DNA of 35,811 nt from JBDTMT01 sp033764095 (GTDB lineage: Bacteria; Desulfobacterota; Binatia; HRBIN30; CADEER01), in assembly GCA_033764095.1 (NCBI GenBank), contig JANRJF010000192.1, forward strand, positions 1 through 35,811, written 5' to 3'. The notes beneath the pieces are model-generated. The model saw only the letters and a list, made by a program, of their open reading frames with translations, searched no databases and had not been told where the DNA came from. The translations under genes and the position numbers were made by a program. Positions 34,323-35,811 of the stretch are shown in pieces. Each line of letters opens with the position of its first letter. The stretch's first letter is position 1.

Positions 34323-35811
34323 CGCCGCTGGCGCTGCTGCGCGGCGCGACGCTGCACGTCGCCGGCGGCGCGCCGGCGCATTGCGCGGCGCGCTGGCTGG
34401 TCGATCTCGGCGCCAGCCTCGGCGCGGCGGCGGACGCCGACGTCCACCTGCTCGCCGGCGCGGCGGCGCAGCTCGCGACGGCGGCGCGCGGCGCCGTGCC
34501 GCCGCGCATCGTCGCGGCGATCACGCCCTTCGGCCTCGACGGGCCGCGCGCCGGTTGGCGCAGCGACGACACCGTCGCGCAGGCCCTGGGCGGCATGCTG
34601 TGGCTGAACGGACCGGCGGACCAGCCGCCGCTGCGCGCGCTCGGCCGCCAGGCCGAGGAATGCGCCGGGCTGCAGGCGGCGCTCGGCGTCGCGCTGGCGC
34701 TGCTGGCGCGGGCGCGCGGCGGTCCCGCCGGCCAGGTGATCGACGTCAGCGTGCACGAGAGCGTCGTCGCCTCGCTGGAGCACGTCACCGGCCGTTATCG
34801 ACAGGACGGCAGCATCGCCAGCCGACAGGGCTCGCTGCACTGGAGCGGCGCCTTCCGCATCGGCTGGTGCGCCGACGCGCCACTGCTGCTCTCGCATCTC
34901 GGCGACTGGGCGGCGCTGCGCGAATGGCTGATCGCCGACGGCGCCGCCGGCGATCTCGCCGCGCCCGAGTGGGACGACGAGGCGCGGCGGCGCGCGCACG
35001 CGCCGCACGTCTTCGACGTGCTCGACGCCTGGGCGCGGCGCTACCGGCGCGATGACCTGCTGGCGCGGGCGGCGCTGCTGCGCCTGCCCTTCGCCCCGCT
35101 GCTGCCGGTCGATGCGCAGGCCGACGCCAGCTGGTGCGCGGTCCGCCGCTCGCCGGCGCCGCGTGTTCCGCACGCGGCGGCTGTGCTGCCGCTCGACGGC
35201 GTGCGCGTGCTCGACTTCACCTGGGTGGTGGCGGGACCGCTGGCGACGCGCGTGCTCGCCGACTTCGGCGCCGCGGTGGTGAAGGTCGAGCGGCCCGACG
35301 CGCCGGACGGCGATCAGCGGCGCGGCGGCCTGTTCGGCAACCTCAACCGCGGCAAGCAGAGCCTGGCGCTCGACCTGCGCCGCGCGGCCGACCTGGCGCT
35401 GGCGCGCCGCCTCGCCGCCGCGGCCGACGTGGTGGTCGACAACTTCAGCCCGCGGGTGATGGCGAACTGGCAGCTCGACGCGGCGGCCATCCACGCCGCC
35501 AATCCGCGCGCCGTGGTCGCCAGCCTGTCGGCCTTCGGCGGCGGTGACGCGCGCGTCGGCTACGGGCCGACCGTGCAGGCGCTGGCCGGCTTCAGCTGGC
35601 ACATGCGCCATCCGGGCGGTGCGCCGGCCGGGCTCGGCTTCGCCTACGCCGACGTCGCCAGCGGGTACGCCGCGGCGCTGGCGATCGTCGCGGCGCTGTG
35701 GCGACGCGAGCGCGACGGCGGCGGCACGGCGCTCGACCTGGCGCAGCTCGGCGTCGCCCGCCGCCTGCTGCCGGCGGCGGCGCTGCCCGACGCGGTCGGC
35801 AACGCCGCGCC
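34319..35811 (+). CDS. CoA-transferase family III protein, two-part (partial)
   Basis: The gene runs off the right edge of the window; 497 codons are visible from ATG 34319, which overlaps the nuclease stop by 4 nt. The first about 285 residues look like a reduced CaiB/BaiF-type half (ITPFGLDGPRAGWRSDDTVA, GQVIDVSVHESVVASLEHVT). The second part, from about residue 290, begins a full class III CoA-transferase N-terminus (VRVLDFTWVVAGPLATRVLA, FGAAVVKVERPDAPDGD, LNRGKQSLALDLRR, ADVVVDNFSPRVM). Enzymes of this family move CoA between carboxylic acids. Double-domain versions are known; the acyl substrate here is unknown. The missing end contains part of the second domain. Confidence 0.85.
   Translation, partial: MTPLALLRGATLHVAGGAPAHCAARWLVDLGASLGAAADADVHLLAGAAAQLATAARGAVPPRIVAAITPFGLDGPRAGWRSDDTVAQALGGMLWLNGPADQPPLRALGRQAEECAGLQAALGVALALLARARGGPAGQVIDVSVHESVVASLEHVTGRYRQDGSIASRQGSLHWSGAFRIGWCADAPLLLSHLGDWAALREWLIADGAAGDLAAPEWDDEARRRAHAPHVFDVLDAWARRYRRDDLLARAALLRLPFAPLLPVDAQADASWCAVRRSPAPRVPHAAAVLPLDGVRVLDFTWVVAGPLATRVLADFGAAVVKVERPDAPDGDQRRGGLFGNLNRGKQSLALDLRRAADLALARRLAAAADVVVDNFSPRVMANWQLDAAAIHAANPRAVVASLSAFGGGDARVGYGPTVQALAGFSWHMRHPGGAPAGLGFAYADVASGYAAALAIVAALWRRERDGGGTALDLAQLGVARRLLPAAALPDAVGNAA

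Overview
The window is very GC-rich and almost fully coding, with strong codon-position bias. That bias produces many long open frames antisense to the real genes. No rRNA, tRNA, CRISPR array, phage or transposase gene was seen. The secreted proteins combine DUF4215 Cys-rich repeats, FG-GAP and other beta-propeller repeats, dockerin-like EF-hand pairs and a recurrent C-terminal domain. From memory this mix suggests an environmental deltaproteobacterial lineage, possibly Binatota (Binatia) or a Myxococcota relative. That placement is inference, not a computed assignment.

Layout. 1-1779 (-): a partial PQQ-type sugar dehydrogenase and msrB. 2026-9006 (+): a three-gene amidoligase/transglutaminase operon (transglutaminase-DUF2126; circularly permuted ATP-grasp-alpha-E; transglutaminase). 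9003-9675 (-): a ribbon-helix-helix/PIN toxin-antitoxin pair. 9758-11200 (-): a LuxR-type regulator and a small unknown protein. 11409-14517 (-): a membrane-anchored LuxR-type regulator, a glutathione S-transferase and a carotenoid/stilbene cleavage oxygenase. 14614-16944 (+): a four-helix membrane protein and a secreted dockerin-like protein. 16947-17953: a MOSC protein and a membrane protein, divergent. 18169-21525 (-): a secreted FG-GAP propeller and a DUF3616 lipoprotein. 21627-23890 (+): a run of five genes (truncated tautomerase, DJ-1/PfpI, NTF2-like, GreB-like, styrene-oxide-isomerase-like). 24279-32503 (-): an amidohydrolase and four secreted proteins. 32650-33069 (-): a 3D-domain lipoprotein. 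33246-35811 (+): a VOC protein, a secreted nuclease and a partial two-part CoA-transferase.

The most unusual feature lies between the genes. Six intergenic gaps each hold a long inverted repeat whose two arms are built from a short tandem word of 7 or 8 nt. The word differs in every copy, but the architecture is the same (arms of roughly 20-90 nt, loop of roughly 10-110 nt, placed tight against neighbouring start or stop codons). A second, GCGGGCG-type inverted-repeat family occurs upstream of one gene, between two genes, and inside the reading frame of the DUF2126 protein as a linker. A third cluster at 23972-24247 looks like a pair of GTAG-type REP hairpins. None of the genes in the window explains these elements. 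A second candidate novelty is an uncharacterised C-terminal domain of about 150 residues, found clearly in three of the secreted proteins and possibly in a fourth.
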